NCBI RefSeq assembly: GCF_001650905.1
Contig: NZ_LXYG01000019.1
Location: 1 to 64,000 of the forward strand
Origin: Balneola sp. EhC07
GTDB taxonomy: Bacteria > Bacteroidota > Rhodothermia > Balneolales > Balneolaceae
Reading direction: 5' to 3'
DNA length: 64,000 nucleotides
Part shown: in pieces, positions 25,437-34,595 of the stretch
How positions within the stretch are numbered: the stretch's first letter is position 1
Layout: each line of letters opens with the position of its first letter
Program-made: the position numbers and the translations under genes
The notes under the pieces: generated by a model
Told to the model about the DNA's origin: nothing
What the model saw: only the letters and a program-made list of their open reading frames with translations
Databases searched by the model: none

Positions 25437-26189
25437 TTAGCTCACCAACGCCTTCATGTAATCTCTTCTCATTTCAGCAATAGCGGAGATAGAAATTCCT
25501 TTCGGGCAAACAGCTTCACATTCTGCAAAGTTGGAACAGTCACCAAATCCTTCTTCTTTCATTTGGTCTACCATTGCAACTGCACGGTTACTTCTTTCCA
25601 CTTCTCCCTGAGGGAATTTATTTAAGTGAGCAAGTTTCGCTCCCGTAAACAACGAAGCCGAAGCATTCGGACAAGCAGCCACACAAGCGCCGCAACCAAT
25701 ACAAGCAGCATATTCAAATGCTTCATCTGATTTCTCTTTTTCTACCGGCAAGGCATTTGCTTCCTGAGCGGAACCGGTTTTTACCGATACATACCCACCT
25801 ACTTCAATGATTCGATCAAAAGCACTACGATCTACAACAAGATCTTTAATGATCGGAAAAGCAGCTGCTCTTGGGGGTTCGATGGTAATTTTGTCGCCAT
25901 CTTTATAATTACGCATGTGCAATTGACAACAAGCAACTTCGGCTTTTGGTCCGTGTGCCTGTCCGTTGATCACTAAATTACAAGAACCGCAAATTCCCTC
26001 GCGACAATCGTAATCGAATTCAACAGGTTCTTTGCCTTGCAGCTGAAGTTCTTCGTTGAGTACATCCAGCATTTCAAGAAAGGACATATGCTCGTTTACA
26101 GTATCTAAAGTATACTCTTCGAAATGACCGGGAACATCAGGTCCTGCTTGTTTCCAGTATTTCAAATGAATGGTCATATCTTTGCTCAT
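25437..26189 (-). CDS. sdhB: Succinate dehydrogenase iron-sulfur subunit
   Basis: About 250 residues. The N-terminal ferredoxin domain holds the [2Fe-2S] ligands in DCREGICGSC and a later CC pair. The C-terminal domain holds CIGCGACVAACP and CSNFAECEAVCP for the [4Fe-4S] and [3Fe-4S] clusters. It passes electrons from SdhA to the membrane subunit. The start at 26189 has AAAGGAA 7 bases upstream. The frame extends to 26213 without such a site. Last subunit gene of sdhCAB. Confidence 0.95.
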   Translation of the reverse strand: MSKDMTIHLKYWKQAGPDVPGHFEEYTLDTVNEHMSFLEMLDVLNEELQLQGKEPVEFDYDCREGICGSCNLVINGQAHGPKAEVACCQLHMRNYKDGDKITIEPPRAAAFPIIKDLVVDRSAFDRIIEVGGYVSVKTGSAQEANALPVEKEKSDEAFEYAACIGCGACVAACPNASASLFTGAKLAHLNKFPQGEVERSNRAVAMVDQMKEEGFGDCSNFAECEAVCPKGISISAIAEMRRDYMKALVS

Positions 26190-26209
26190 AATCTTTTCCT
26201 TTGGTTCAG

Positions 26210-26276
26210 CCACTAAAGCACAAAATCACTAAATAATTTTTGTGTCTTGGTGATTCTGTGGTAAACCTTTTACTTG
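26210..26276. repeat. Diverged CACAAAAGCAC-type inverted repeat in the sdhA-sdhB spacer
   Basis: Left arm CCACTAAAGCACAAAATCAC, right arm GTGATTCTGTGG, imperfectly complementary. It fills the short space between sdhA and sdhB and may tune transcript stability or subunit ratio. Confidence 0.5.
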
Positions 26277-28192
26277 TATGATCTTTGTTTTAGTTCAACG
26301 AATTCAAATTCTAAATTTTCTTTGTGCAGCTCTTCCTGAAGCTGTCCGTTCACACCCTTGAATTCCCAGGCTGCTACGTAAGAGAAGTCTTCGTCATTAC
26401 GGATCGCTTCTCCTTCTTCAGATTGATATTCCTCACGAAGGTGACAACCACATGACTCTTCTCTTTCCAGAGCGTCTCTGGCCATTAACTCAGCTAACTC
26501 AAAGAAATCGGCTACACGACCTGCAAATTCCAGATATTTGTTGTAGTTATTCTTTTCGCCCGGTACATACACATTCGTCCAGAATTCTTCACGAAGTTCC
26601 TGAATTTCTTTGATCGCTTTTTCAAGATCTTCCTTGTTTCTGGCAATACCGATGTTATCCCAAACGATCTTCCCGAGCGTTCTGTGGAAATCAACAATGG
26701 TTCTTTTTCCGTTTACATTCAGAAGTTTATCGATTTGATCCTGAGCACCTTTTTCTGCTTCAATAAAGGCGTTGTGATCGGTTCCGTAACGGGTACCCGG
26801 TTTTACATCAGCTAAGTAATTACCAATTGTTGCCGGAAGTACAAAATATCCATCACTCAAACCTTGCATCAATGCACTGGCTCCAAGTCTGTTTGCGCCG
26901 TGATCTGAGAAATTAGCTTCTCCTGTGGCAAATAACCCCGGAATGTTCGTCATCAAGTTATAATCTACCCAAAGACCGCCCATCGTGTAATGCACTGCAG
27001 GATAAATTCTCATTGGTTGCTCGTATGGATTTTCTCCTGCAATATTTTCATACATATCAAACAGGTTACCATATTTTGCAGCAACAGTTTCTTTTCCATC
27101 ACGCTTGATAACATCGCGGAAATCCAGATAAACCGACAATCCTGTTGGTCCCACTCCTAATCCTTCATCACAAACGATCTTAGCATTTCTGGAAGCTACA
27201 TCACGGGGAACAAGGTTTCCGAAGCTCGGATATTTTTCTTCCAGATAATAGAACCTTTCTTCATCCGGAATATCATTTGGATGACGATCATCTCCTTTTT
27301 TACGAGGAACCCAAACACGACCATCGTTTCTCAAACTCTCACTCATCAGAGTAAGTTTAGACTGGTAATCTCCGGAAACCGGTATACATGTTGGGTGAAC
27401 CTGCACATAACATGGGTTTGCAAATAAAGCTCCTTTCTTGTGAGCTCTCCAAGCAGCTGTTACATTTGAATTCTTAGCGTTTGTTGAAAGATAGAATACG
27501 TTTCCATATCCACCGGTTGCCAATACAACTGCATCGGCTTCCCATCTTTTCAATTCACCTGAAACCAGATCTCTGGTAATAATACCTCGAGCTTGTCCGT
27601 CAATGATCACAACATCAAGCATCTCATGGCGTGGGTGATATTCAATTCCACCTTCGTTCACTTGACGCATCATCGCCTGGTAAGCACCCAGTAATAATTG
27701 CTGTCCGGTTTGACCACGAGCATAAAATGTTCTGGAAACCTGAGCTCCACCAAACGATCGGTTTGCAAGTAATCCACCATATTCCCGTGCAAAAGGAACA
27801 CCCTGAGCAACTGCCTGATCAATAATTTCGTTTGCAACTTCCGCAAGTCGGTACACATTCGATTCTCTGGATCTGTAATCGCCACCTTTGATGGTATCGT
27901 AAAATAATCTCCAGATGCTGTCGCCGTCATTCGGATAATTCTTAGCCGCATTAATTCCACCCTGAGCAGCAATACTATGTGCGCGTCTGGCAGAATCCTG
28001 AATACAGAAACTCTTTACATTGTAGCCAAGCTCGGCCATACTTGCAGCCGCTGCTCCACCGGCTAATCCGGTTCCAACAACGATAACCTCATACTTTCGC
28101 TTGTTATTAGGAGCGACAAGCTTCATTTCTTTTTTATGCTTGCGCCACTTTTCTTCTAGTGGTCCTTCAGGTGCTTTTGAATCTAATTTCAT
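26270..28192 (-). CDS. sdhA: Succinate dehydrogenase flavoprotein subunit
   Basis: 640 residues. The FAD-binding start [19 protein letters not shown] is followed by [14 protein letters not shown], whose preceding His region carries the covalent FAD. The substrate and catalytic regions include MGGLWVDYN and [14 protein letters not shown]. The size and the single b-type partner match the type B SdhA of Bacteroidota, which oxidises succinate with menaquinone. Located 14 bases after sdhC. Confidence 0.96.
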   Translation of the reverse strand: MKLDSKAPEGPLEEKWRKHKKEMKLVAPNNKRKYEVIVVGTGLAGGAAAASMAELGYNVKSFCIQDSARRAHSIAAQGGINAAKNYPNDGDSIWRLFYDTIKGGDYRSRESNVYRLAEVANEIIDQAVAQGVPFAREYGGLLANRSFGGAQVSRTFYARGQTGQQLLLGAYQAMMRQVNEGGIEYHPRHEMLDVVIIDGQARGIITRDLVSGELKRWEADAVVLATGGYGNVFYLSTNAKNSNVTAAWRAHKKGALFANPCYVQVHPTCIPVSGDYQSKLTLMSESLRNDGRVWVPRKKGDDRHPNDIPDEERFYYLEEKYPSFGNLVPRDVASRNAKIVCDEGLGVGPTGLSVYLDFRDVIKRDGKETVAAKYGNLFDMYENIAGENPYEQPMRIYPAVHYTMGGLWVDYNLMTNIPGLFATGEANFSDHGANRLGASALMQGLSDGYFVLPATIGNYLADVKPGTRYGTDHNAFIEAEKGAQDQIDKLLNVNGKRTIVDFHRTLGKIVWDNIGIARNKEDLEKAIKEIQELREEFWTNVYVPGEKNNYNKYLEFAGRVADFFELAELMARDALEREESCGCHLREEYQSEEGEAIRNDEDFSYVAAWEFKGVNGQLQEELHKENLEFEFVELKQRSYK

Positions 28193-28205
28193 TCTTAAAT
28201 TCCTT

Positions 28206-28907
28206 TTAATATGAGATTAATGAGCCTTCACCGCCGGTGAAATAGATATACAGCGGAATGAAGATGAACATGAGCATAATTACGATTGCGAAACCATAAG
28301 CACCCATTTGTACTTTTTTTGAAGCTTCTTTGCTCTTCATAGAAAGCGAAGTAAAAGCGCTCCAGAATCCATGTGACAAATGGAGTATCAATAAACTCAA
28401 TACAAATGTATAGCCGAAGGCATATAGCGGGTCAGTAAATTTTTCGATCACCAATGCCCTCAGGTCACGAGCCATTTCGCCCGATGCAAGCTTTACCATT
28501 TCAGTATCACCGAATTTAAATGTCCAGATATGGATCACAAGAAAAACCAAAATGATGATTCCTGTATAGACCATGCTTTTTGAAGCTAAAGACTGGTGAC
28601 TTGGTCCGCCTTTAGTTTGATACTTCTTGTATCCTTCCGGGCGAGCTTTTCTTCTGTTCCACCAGATCGAGACTCCCAAAATTGTATGGTATAAAAAGAA
28701 AAAAGCCAATCCTGCTTCAATCACATAAAGCAAAGGACCCAGATCTTCTAAAGTTTTGGTATAAATGTTAAAGGCTTCAGGAGCACCGAAAATAGTTAGA
28801 TTACCTACAATATGACCGATGAGAAACAGCATCAAACCGATGCCTGTGATCCCCGTCATGATTTTGCGGCCTACCTGCGAATTGATCGCTTTTATAAATG
28901 AGGGCAT
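28206..28907 (-). CDS. sdhC: Succinate dehydrogenase cytochrome b subunit (fused, five-TM)
   Basis: About 233 residues from ATG at 28907 ([15 protein letters not shown], the normal start for this family). The frame runs to 28967 but that would place coding sequence through a palindrome at 28957-28984. Five TM helices carry haem-ligating His residues ([27 protein letters not shown]). This is the single large diheme b subunit of type B enzymes, reducing menaquinone. Confidence 0.93.
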   Translation of the reverse strand: MPSFIKAINSQVGRKIMTGITGIGLMLFLIGHIVGNLTIFGAPEAFNIYTKTLEDLGPLLYVIEAGLAFFFLYHTILGVSIWWNRRKARPEGYKKYQTKGGPSHQSLASKSMVYTGIIILVFLVIHIWTFKFGDTEMVKLASGEMARDLRALVIEKFTDPLYAFGYTFVLSLLILHLSHGFWSAFTSLSMKSKEASKKVQMGAYGFAIVIMLMFIFIPLYIYFTGGEGSLISY

Positions 28908-28956
28908 GCTGGTTTTTATAGTTAGTTCTGAAAATGTTAAACAAGCTTGTTTAAGC

Positions 28957-28984
28957 TTTAGTTTCAATTTAAAGTGAAACTAAA
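28957..28984. promoter_or_regulatory. Perfect palindrome upstream of sdhCAB (candidate operator)
   Basis: TTTAGTTTCA, an 8-base spacer, then TGAAACTAAA: perfect 10-base arms, 50 bases before the chosen sdhC start. Size and position suit a dimeric regulator site or a leader hairpin. Confidence 0.45.
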
Positions 28985-29112
28985 TTATGCTTTTATAGAT
29001 TTGAAAAATCGCTTTTTCCCTTTTCAATGGCAAGGTGGATTCACTCTAAATATTAAGTATGAACGGCGATAAATATTCTTTTACCTTTTCAAGCTAATAA
29101 ATCAATCATTTT

Positions 29113-29727
29113 CTGAAAACAGTTTCTAACATATTTACTTCTGAATTCAAAGAAAGAGGTTCTAAGTTCATTGGATATCTCATTCCTGCTAAATCTGAGC
29201 AAGAGTTTGATGAGCAACTTCAAAAATTGAAAACCGAGCTTTGGGACGCTTCACATCATTGCTATGCTTACCGGATCGGAGCAAGTGACACCACCGAGTT
29301 CAGCAGCGATGATGGAGAGCCTTCGGGCACGGCCGGACTTCCAATCTTAAATCAACTTCGGTCTAATGAATTGGTGGATGTCTGTGCAGTGGTTGTACGT
29401 TATTTCGGAGGAACCAAACTTGGTAAATCAGGATTGATTGAGGCTTACGGTGAAGGAGCGAAACAAGCTATTGAAATAGCTAAACTGAAAACTGTTATTC
29501 CCTGCGTCTGGTTTCAAGTCAGTTATGAATATTCTGAAGAGAATATCATTCAAAAACTGAGACAGGATTTTCAATTGCACGAAAAAGATTCCGAATACCT
29601 GGAAAATGTTACATTAACAGTAGCCGCTCCAAAAGAACTCAGTGACTCTTTTAAAAATCGACTTGAAGACTTAGCTCATTTGTCTATCTCTTTCAAAAAA
29701 ATGGATTCGGGATATTATTTCAGCTGA
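29113..29727 (+). CDS. YigZ/IMPACT family protein (start codon unclear)
   Basis: The conserved part WDASHHCYAYRIG...SDDGEPSGTAG...VVVRYFGGTKLGKSG is the UPF0029/IMPACT signature, with a C-terminal ferredoxin-like domain. Family members usually begin with a segment like KTVSNIFTSEFKERGSKF, and exactly this is encoded in frame from 29116. However, the in-frame stop pair TAATAA at 29095-29100 leaves no ATG, GTG or TTG before 29227. I place the start at CTG 29113. The TTG at 29227 would cut off about 38 conserved residues. The family is linked to translation control, but its bacterial role is unclear. Confidence 0.75.
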   Translation: MKTVSNIFTSEFKERGSKFIGYLIPAKSEQEFDEQLQKLKTELWDASHHCYAYRIGASDTTEFSSDDGEPSGTAGLPILNQLRSNELVDVCAVVVRYFGGTKLGKSGLIEAYGEGAKQAIEIAKLKTVIPCVWFQVSYEYSEENIIQKLRQDFQLHEKDSEYLENVTLTVAAPKELSDSFKNRLEDLAHLSISFKKMDSGYYFS

Positions 29728-29737
29728 ATAACTTTCT

Positions 29738-30697
29738 TTAATTCACACAATTAATTATTCCACCATTGGCAAAGGTTTCAACTACTTCAATTACACCTTC
29801 AGCTACTGCATCCTGAGCTTGTTGAGTTGATGCACCAATATGATGAGTTCCATATACATTAGGATGTTCGCCTATTTGGTTTTTGAATTCCGATTCTCCG
29901 GCGCCGGGTTCATCCGCATAAACATCCAGCGCTACTCGTATTCCCTTCTCATTCATGGCTTTGATCAAAGCATTTTCATCCACAAGTTCTCCTCTGGATG
30001 TATTTACTAATATCGCTCCGTCATTCATTTGAGATAAGAAATTCTCATCTACTAAGTTTTTTGTCTCTGGCACGGATGGTAAATGAAGACTTACTACATC
30101 GCATTTTTTTAACAACTCTTCTCTTGATCCAAATAATGTAATTCCTACTTCAGAAATCTTTGTTTTCGACTCCTCTGATCTTGAGGTTTTTTCAACCCCG
30201 AATACATTCATACCAAAGGCTTTTGCTCTTTCCGCTAATGCCAGTCCAATCGAACCCAAACCTAATATCCCTAAGTTTCTTCCGTAAATTCCTTTAGCGG
30301 CACTGTATTTTTTCTTACTCCAGATTCCTTGCCTAAGATCATGCACATTATCAGGAATCTTACGGTCTATGGAAATGATCAATCCCATCACAAGTTCAGC
30401 AACTGCAATAGAATTAGCTCCGGGGACATTACACACTTTTATGCCTTTTTTCGCAGCGTACTCTTTATCGATGGTATTTGTCCCTGCCCCGGCTCTAACG
30501 ATCAGCTTAAGATCACTTGCCTTGTCTATCGTTTCAACTTCCACTCTTGTACTTCTGACAACCAATACCTCATGATCTGTAATTGAACCGGGTAACAAGT
30601 CAGATGTTAAAGAACTGTCAATTGTGCAAACATGCCCTTTGTCTGAAAGAGATTCTGCAACTGAATCCTGAATTTTGTCAGCTATTAATATTTTCAT
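29738..30697 (-). CDS. D-3-phosphoglycerate dehydrogenase-like 2-hydroxyacid dehydrogenase
   Basis: 319 residues with the NAD-binding motif LGILGLGSIGLALAERA and catalytic Arg-Glu-His set in NTSRGELVDE, DVYADEPG and YGTHHIGAST. The last motif with flanks VRAGAGTNTID resembles SerA, which makes 3-phosphohydroxypyruvate, the first step of serine synthesis. There is no C-terminal ACT domain, so feedback by serine is unlikely. Another 2-hydroxyacid substrate is possible. Convergent with yigZ, 10 bases apart. Confidence 0.85.
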   Translation of the reverse strand: MKILIADKIQDSVAESLSDKGHVCTIDSSLTSDLLPGSITDHEVLVVRSTRVEVETIDKASDLKLIVRAGAGTNTIDKEYAAKKGIKVCNVPGANSIAVAELVMGLIISIDRKIPDNVHDLRQGIWSKKKYSAAKGIYGRNLGILGLGSIGLALAERAKAFGMNVFGVEKTSRSEESKTKISEVGITLFGSREELLKKCDVVSLHLPSVPETKNLVDENFLSQMNDGAILVNTSRGELVDENALIKAMNEKGIRVALDVYADEPGAGESEFKNQIGEHPNVYGTHHIGASTQQAQDAVAEGVIEVVETFANGGIINCVN

Positions 30698-30933
30698 CTC
30701 AAGAGTCTATTTATTGATTAACCTAAATCTTCGGTGCTTAAACCGGAAAAATCTACAAATGTATTCCATTAAACGTTAATAAAGAATGTTACATAAAAGT
30801 TACACTTATGTTTGATGATTTAAAGTATAATAATTTCACTAAGTACCAATCCGAATTCAGAGTTGTTACGTTTCTTTATTTAAGTATCTTGCTCGGAATT
30901 TATTCGGAAGATCAGACAATCAAATATCTAACT

Positions 30934-31989
30934 ATGAAAAATAATATTCACGACCAGGTTTCATCCTATTATGGGGAAACTCTGCAAACATCTGACGACC
31001 TGAAAACCAATGCCTGCTGTACAGATATAGAATACCCGAGGCATATCAAGGATATTCTAAGTCAGCTTCATGATGAAACCATGTCTAAGTATTATGGATG
31101 CGGTCTTACTATTCCTACAAATCTTGAAGGTTTGAGAGTTTTAGATTTAGGTTCGGGTTCCGGAAGAGATTGTTATGTAGCCAGCAAATTGGTCGGCAAA
31201 GAAGGTCACGTTATTGGCGTTGATATGACTGATGAGCAGTTAAAAGTAGCGGATGCTCACAAAGATTTTCATGCAGAAAAGTTCGGGTTTGCTAATGTTG
31301 AGTTCCAGAAAGGAAATATCGAAGAACTCGGAAAACTTGATATAGAAAAAGAATCGCTTGATCTGATCATTTCTAACTGTGTAATAAATCTGGCAACAGA
31401 TAAAAAAGCAGTTCTTCAGGGCGCTTATGACCTTTTGAAAGAAGGCGGAGAAATCTATTTCAGTGATGTGTATTCAGATCGAAGAATTCCTCAGGATCTT
31501 GTTGATGACCCTGTTTTATACGGAGAATGTTTGAGTGGCGCTCTTTATTGGAACGACTTTTTAACCATTTCAAAGGATGTTGGTTTTTTGGATCCGCGGA
31601 CAGTGAGTTCGAACAGAATCACCATCGAAGATGAAGAGCTTATGGAAAAGGTAGGAAATATCAATTTCTACTCCGTTACCTATCGCTTAATGAAATTACC
31701 AAAATTGGAAAGTGATTGTGAAGATTATGGTCAGGCAGTACGCTATAAAGGAACCATCGATCATAACAAAGATGCTTTTGAACTGGATGATCATCACTTA
31801 TTTGAAGCCGGCCGCATTAAAACGGTTTGCGGAAATACATATATGATGCTTCACGATACACGATTTAAAGAACACTTTGATTTTTGGGGTGACTTTTCCA
31901 CCCATTACGGAATTTTTGAAGGTTGTGGTGGAAGTGCCCCCTTCAACACAGAAAATACTAATTCAGACGAGGCTGCTCCATGCTGCTAA
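30934..31989 (+). CDS. arsM: Arsenite S-adenosylmethyltransferase
   Basis: About 351 residues from ATG 30934. The frame extends to 30808, but those 42 extra residues are unlike the family. SAM-binding motif DLGSGSGRDC is at 71-80. Arsenite-binding cysteines fit at C56 (YYGCGL), C149 (ISNCVINL) and C199 (YGECLSG), with further Cys pairs at C28-C29 and at the C-terminus (AAPCC). The C-terminal GTIDHNKDAFELDDHH region is typical of ArsM. It methylates As(III) to volatile or organic forms. The radical SAM gene overlaps its last 10 bases, so the two are translationally coupled. No ArsR regulator is adjacent. Confidence 0.93.
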   Translation: MKNNIHDQVSSYYGETLQTSDDLKTNACCTDIEYPRHIKDILSQLHDETMSKYYGCGLTIPTNLEGLRVLDLGSGSGRDCYVASKLVGKEGHVIGVDMTDEQLKVADAHKDFHAEKFGFANVEFQKGNIEELGKLDIEKESLDLIISNCVINLATDKKAVLQGAYDLLKEGGEIYFSDVYSDRRIPQDLVDDPVLYGECLSGALYWNDFLTISKDVGFLDPRTVSSNRITIEDEELMEKVGNINFYSVTYRLMKLPKLESDCEDYGQAVRYKGTIDHNKDAFELDDHHLFEAGRIKTVCGNTYMMLHDTRFKEHFDFWGDFSTHYGIFEGCGGSAPFNTENTNSDEAAPCC

Positions 31990-32963
31990 AAGATTTGAAA
32001 ACGAAATCTCTTAAAGAACAGGAAATAAAACAGAATTTTCACGACAAAGGGAAATTCAGAGAACCAACAACTACGGGCAAAGGTGACGATCGCGCTTACG
32101 TAGAGTTGACCAATCTGGATACGCTTTGGTTCAATACGGGAACCCGATGTAACCTTCAGTGCAAAAACTGTTATATCGAATCTTCTCCAACCAACGATGA
32201 GTTATTATACATCACTACGGATGAAGTAAAAACCTATCTGGATGAAATTCGTGATCTTGAACTGAGCACAAAGCAGATCTCATTCACCGGTGGTGAACCA
32301 TTTCTGAATAAAGACATGGTTCCAATCCTGGATTTATGTTTAGAGCGAGGATTTAACGTTTTGGTATTAACAAATGCCTACCGTGCTATTGACAAACATT
32401 TCGATGAACTGGATATACTGAATAAAAAGCATCCCGGAAAATTAACGCTTCGTATTTCTTTAGATCACCACACGGAATCTGTTCATGAGCGAGAAAGAGG
32501 TCCAAAGACTTTCAATAGAACGCTTACTACGATGAACACCCTTTCAAAAATGGGTTTTAATCTTGCAGTAGCAGGACGTTCTTTAGAAAATGAATCCAGA
32601 GATGAAGCTTTACAAGGCTACCAATCTATTTTGGATGAATATGAAGTTGGCATCACGGTTATAGGCGGAGAAAACATTGTGATCTTTCCTGAAATGACTA
32701 CCGATCAGGATGTTCCTGAGATCACTACTGATTGCTGGGATATTTTGAATGTTAAAGCTGCAGATCAAATGTGTGCATCAGAACGCATGGTGGTAAAACG
32801 AAAAGGAACGGATATTCCGGTTGTGCTTCCATGTACGTTAATCGCTTATGATGAGCAGTTTGAGCTTGGAACCACGCTGAAGGAATCTTTCCAAAAGGTA
32901 TATCTGAATCATCCTTACTGCGCTCAATTTTGTGTATTGGGCGGGGCCAGTTGTTCGGCTTGA
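31980..32963 (+). CDS. Radical SAM protein coupled to ArsM
   Basis: 327 residues with the [4Fe-4S]/SAM motif C57-xxx-C61-xx-C64 in TGTRCNLQCKNCYIE, the SAM-binding FTGGEP at 103-107 and a C-terminal cluster of cysteines (C285, C314, C318, C325; HPYCAQFC and GGASC) that could hold an auxiliary Fe-S cluster. It overlaps arsM by 10 bases. Arsenosugar ArsS is the radical SAM enzyme best known beside arsM, but its usual N-terminal Cys motif (CNQxCxHCH) is not present, so this is a different subfamily. A role in modifying methylated arsenic is inferred from coupling only. Confidence 0.85.
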   Translation: MLLKDLKTKSLKEQEIKQNFHDKGKFREPTTTGKGDDRAYVELTNLDTLWFNTGTRCNLQCKNCYIESSPTNDELLYITTDEVKTYLDEIRDLELSTKQISFTGGEPFLNKDMVPILDLCLERGFNVLVLTNAYRAIDKHFDELDILNKKHPGKLTLRISLDHHTESVHERERGPKTFNRTLTTMNTLSKMGFNLAVAGRSLENESRDEALQGYQSILDEYEVGITVIGGENIVIFPEMTTDQDVPEITTDCWDILNVKAADQMCASERMVVKRKGTDIPVVLPCTLIAYDEQFELGTTLKESFQKVYLNHPYCAQFCVLGGASCSA

Positions 32964-33165
32964 TAATTAAATTCCCTGTTTGTAAACCTAATTCATTACG
33001 AGTTATAATTATATCAAGTTTACCAGAGAGGACTTTAGTTCGATTGGATAAAGTATTTGCTTATTTAAGGCACTAATCCTGTTCACATCCGAATTACAGC
33101 ATCCATCCTTATTAGCTGATTGTGCAGATCCTTCGGAGGTATTCTCAGGATGAACAACTTAGAAA

Positions 33166-33921
33166 TCACTCCCACGCCACCTCTACAAATTTTTCGGGAT
33201 CAAAGATATCAGGATCAAGCGAATCAGGGATTTCCATTTCAGTGTATTTTTCTACTAAACCGAGCATTCCGTTGGCTTTAAAGATCACTTCAGGAGCAAC
33301 CCAACCTCCTCCCAATTTTTCATAGTTGTTGAATTGAACTTCCTGAAGAGTATTTGCTCTTCCAACCGTGATATTTCGCACAAAAACTAAGTGTTCAGCG
33401 TCGATCCAGAACTGAGGTTTTGTTGAATCAGCTTCATCCACTCCGATTACATAAACGCCTCTGCCCTGCCATTCATCCATGTACACTTTTTCAAGGTCGT
33501 AGCCAATTCTTGTAAGTTGGTTAGCTGTGCTGTCTACCGATTGATGATATACATCAAAGCCCAAAACAAGCAGATCGTGCACTCTCGGGAATTCCTGAAT
33601 CTTCTCTCCGTTCACAAATCCGTACTGAACTCCGTCATTAAAGAGAATACCATTATTTGATGTTTTATCATCGAACTTAATAGCAAGTTTTCCCGGAAGA
33701 CTCATAGCTTCGTACCACATTTGGGTTCTTACTACTTCATCGTTTTGTCCATAGAAGATCGTCTCTTGAGTAAATGTAAAGTTGGTGTACCACTTTCCTT
33801 TATATTCATCGTACATCTTTGAAAGCACATCCACTCCGGATTCAACCTCATCAGATTGAAAGCCAAAAGCATTAATAATCGGGATAAAAACAAACAGAAC
33901 TAAAAGGAGTATTTTTCTCAT
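33166..33921 (-). CDS. LolA-like outer membrane lipoprotein-sorting domain protein
   Basis: About 251 residues from ATG 33921; the frame starts at 33966. A signal peptide ends near FGFQ. The mature protein shows the half-barrel pattern of LolA/LppX relatives (FTFTQETIFYGQ, WYEAMSLPGKLAIKF, FWIDAEHLVFVRN). Periplasmic lipid or lipoprotein binding is likely. It lacks other Lol genes nearby, so assigning it as LolA itself would be too strong. Confidence 0.7.
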   Translation of the reverse strand: MRKILLLVLFVFIPIINAFGFQSDEVESGVDVLSKMYDEYKGKWYTNFTFTQETIFYGQNDEVVRTQMWYEAMSLPGKLAIKFDDKTSNNGILFNDGVQYGFVNGEKIQEFPRVHDLLVLGFDVYHQSVDSTANQLTRIGYDLEKVYMDEWQGRGVYVIGVDEADSTKPQFWIDAEHLVFVRNITVGRANTLQEVQFNNYEKLGGGWVAPEVIFKANGMLGLVEKYTEMEIPDSLDPDIFDPEKFVEVAWE

Positions 33922-34046
33922 GTATATATGTGCTAAAATTTCTTCCCTGAATGGTAGCAATCTCATTAATTAAGAACCATCAAAATCTATTAAAGCTGAA
34001 TCAGAATGTTTATGTTTAAAGAGCTATTTTCAGCAAAAGATTATTT

Positions 34047-34592
34047 ATGAAGATATATACGAAAAAAGGCGATGCAGGCGACACCTCTTTGTTTGGCGGA
34101 CAAAGAGTTTCCAAAAGCTCGTTGCGAATTGAAGCATATGGAACAGTGGATGAATTGAATTCCGTACTCGGAGTATCGTTATCACACGGGATTCATGCTC
34201 GCTCAAAAGAACTTTTGGATGAAATTCAGAAGCAGCTTTTTGTATTGGGTTCTGATCTTGCAACTCCGCCATCAAAAAAGATAAAGATCGATCGTATTCA
34301 GGAATCTGAGATCACTTTTCTGGAGCAAGCTATTGATGAACTTGAGGAGCATCTTGAGCCTTTGACGAGCTTCATTCTTCCTGGAGGTTCTCCGGCCGGT
34401 GCAAATCTTCATGTCGGCAGAACTGTTTGCCGAAGAGCTGAACGATTAGCAGTAGAATGTTCAAAAGAAGATGAGATCTCTGAAGAAGCTATAAAATATC
34501 TGAACCGCCTTTCTGATTTCCTGTTTGTCCTTGCAAGATTTGAGAACAAACAATCCGGAAATGAAGAAACAAAGTGGTTGCCAAATTCCTGA
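34047..34592 (+). CDS. Cob(I)alamin adenosyltransferase, PduO type
   Basis: 181 residues, full length for the family. ATP-binding N-terminus YTKKGDAGDTSLFGGQR, then RIEAYGTVDELNS, FILPGGSPAGANLHVGRT and VCRRAERLAV are all signature segments. It converts cob(I)alamin to adenosylcobalamin. No cobalamin riboswitch or other cobalamin genes were seen next to it. First gene of a tight run with the SGNH and mutase genes (3- and 4-base gaps). Confidence 0.95.
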   Translation: MKIYTKKGDAGDTSLFGGQRVSKSSLRIEAYGTVDELNSVLGVSLSHGIHARSKELLDEIQKQLFVLGSDLATPPSKKIKIDRIQESEITFLEQAIDELEEHLEPLTSFILPGGSPAGANLHVGRTVCRRAERLAVECSKEDEISEEAIKYLNRLSDFLFVLARFENKQSGNEETKWLPNS

Positions 34593-34595
34593 TCT

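Noticed and set aside
30808-30933. Extended N-terminus of ArsM starting at 30808
   Set aside because: The 42 additional residues contain a short hydrophobic stretch but are unlike the family, which starts near MKNNIHDQVSSYYG.
31980-32963. Annotation as arsenosugar synthase ArsS
   Set aside because: The radical SAM Cys motif context (TRCNLQCKNCY) and C-terminal Cys arrangement do not fit the ArsS pattern I know.
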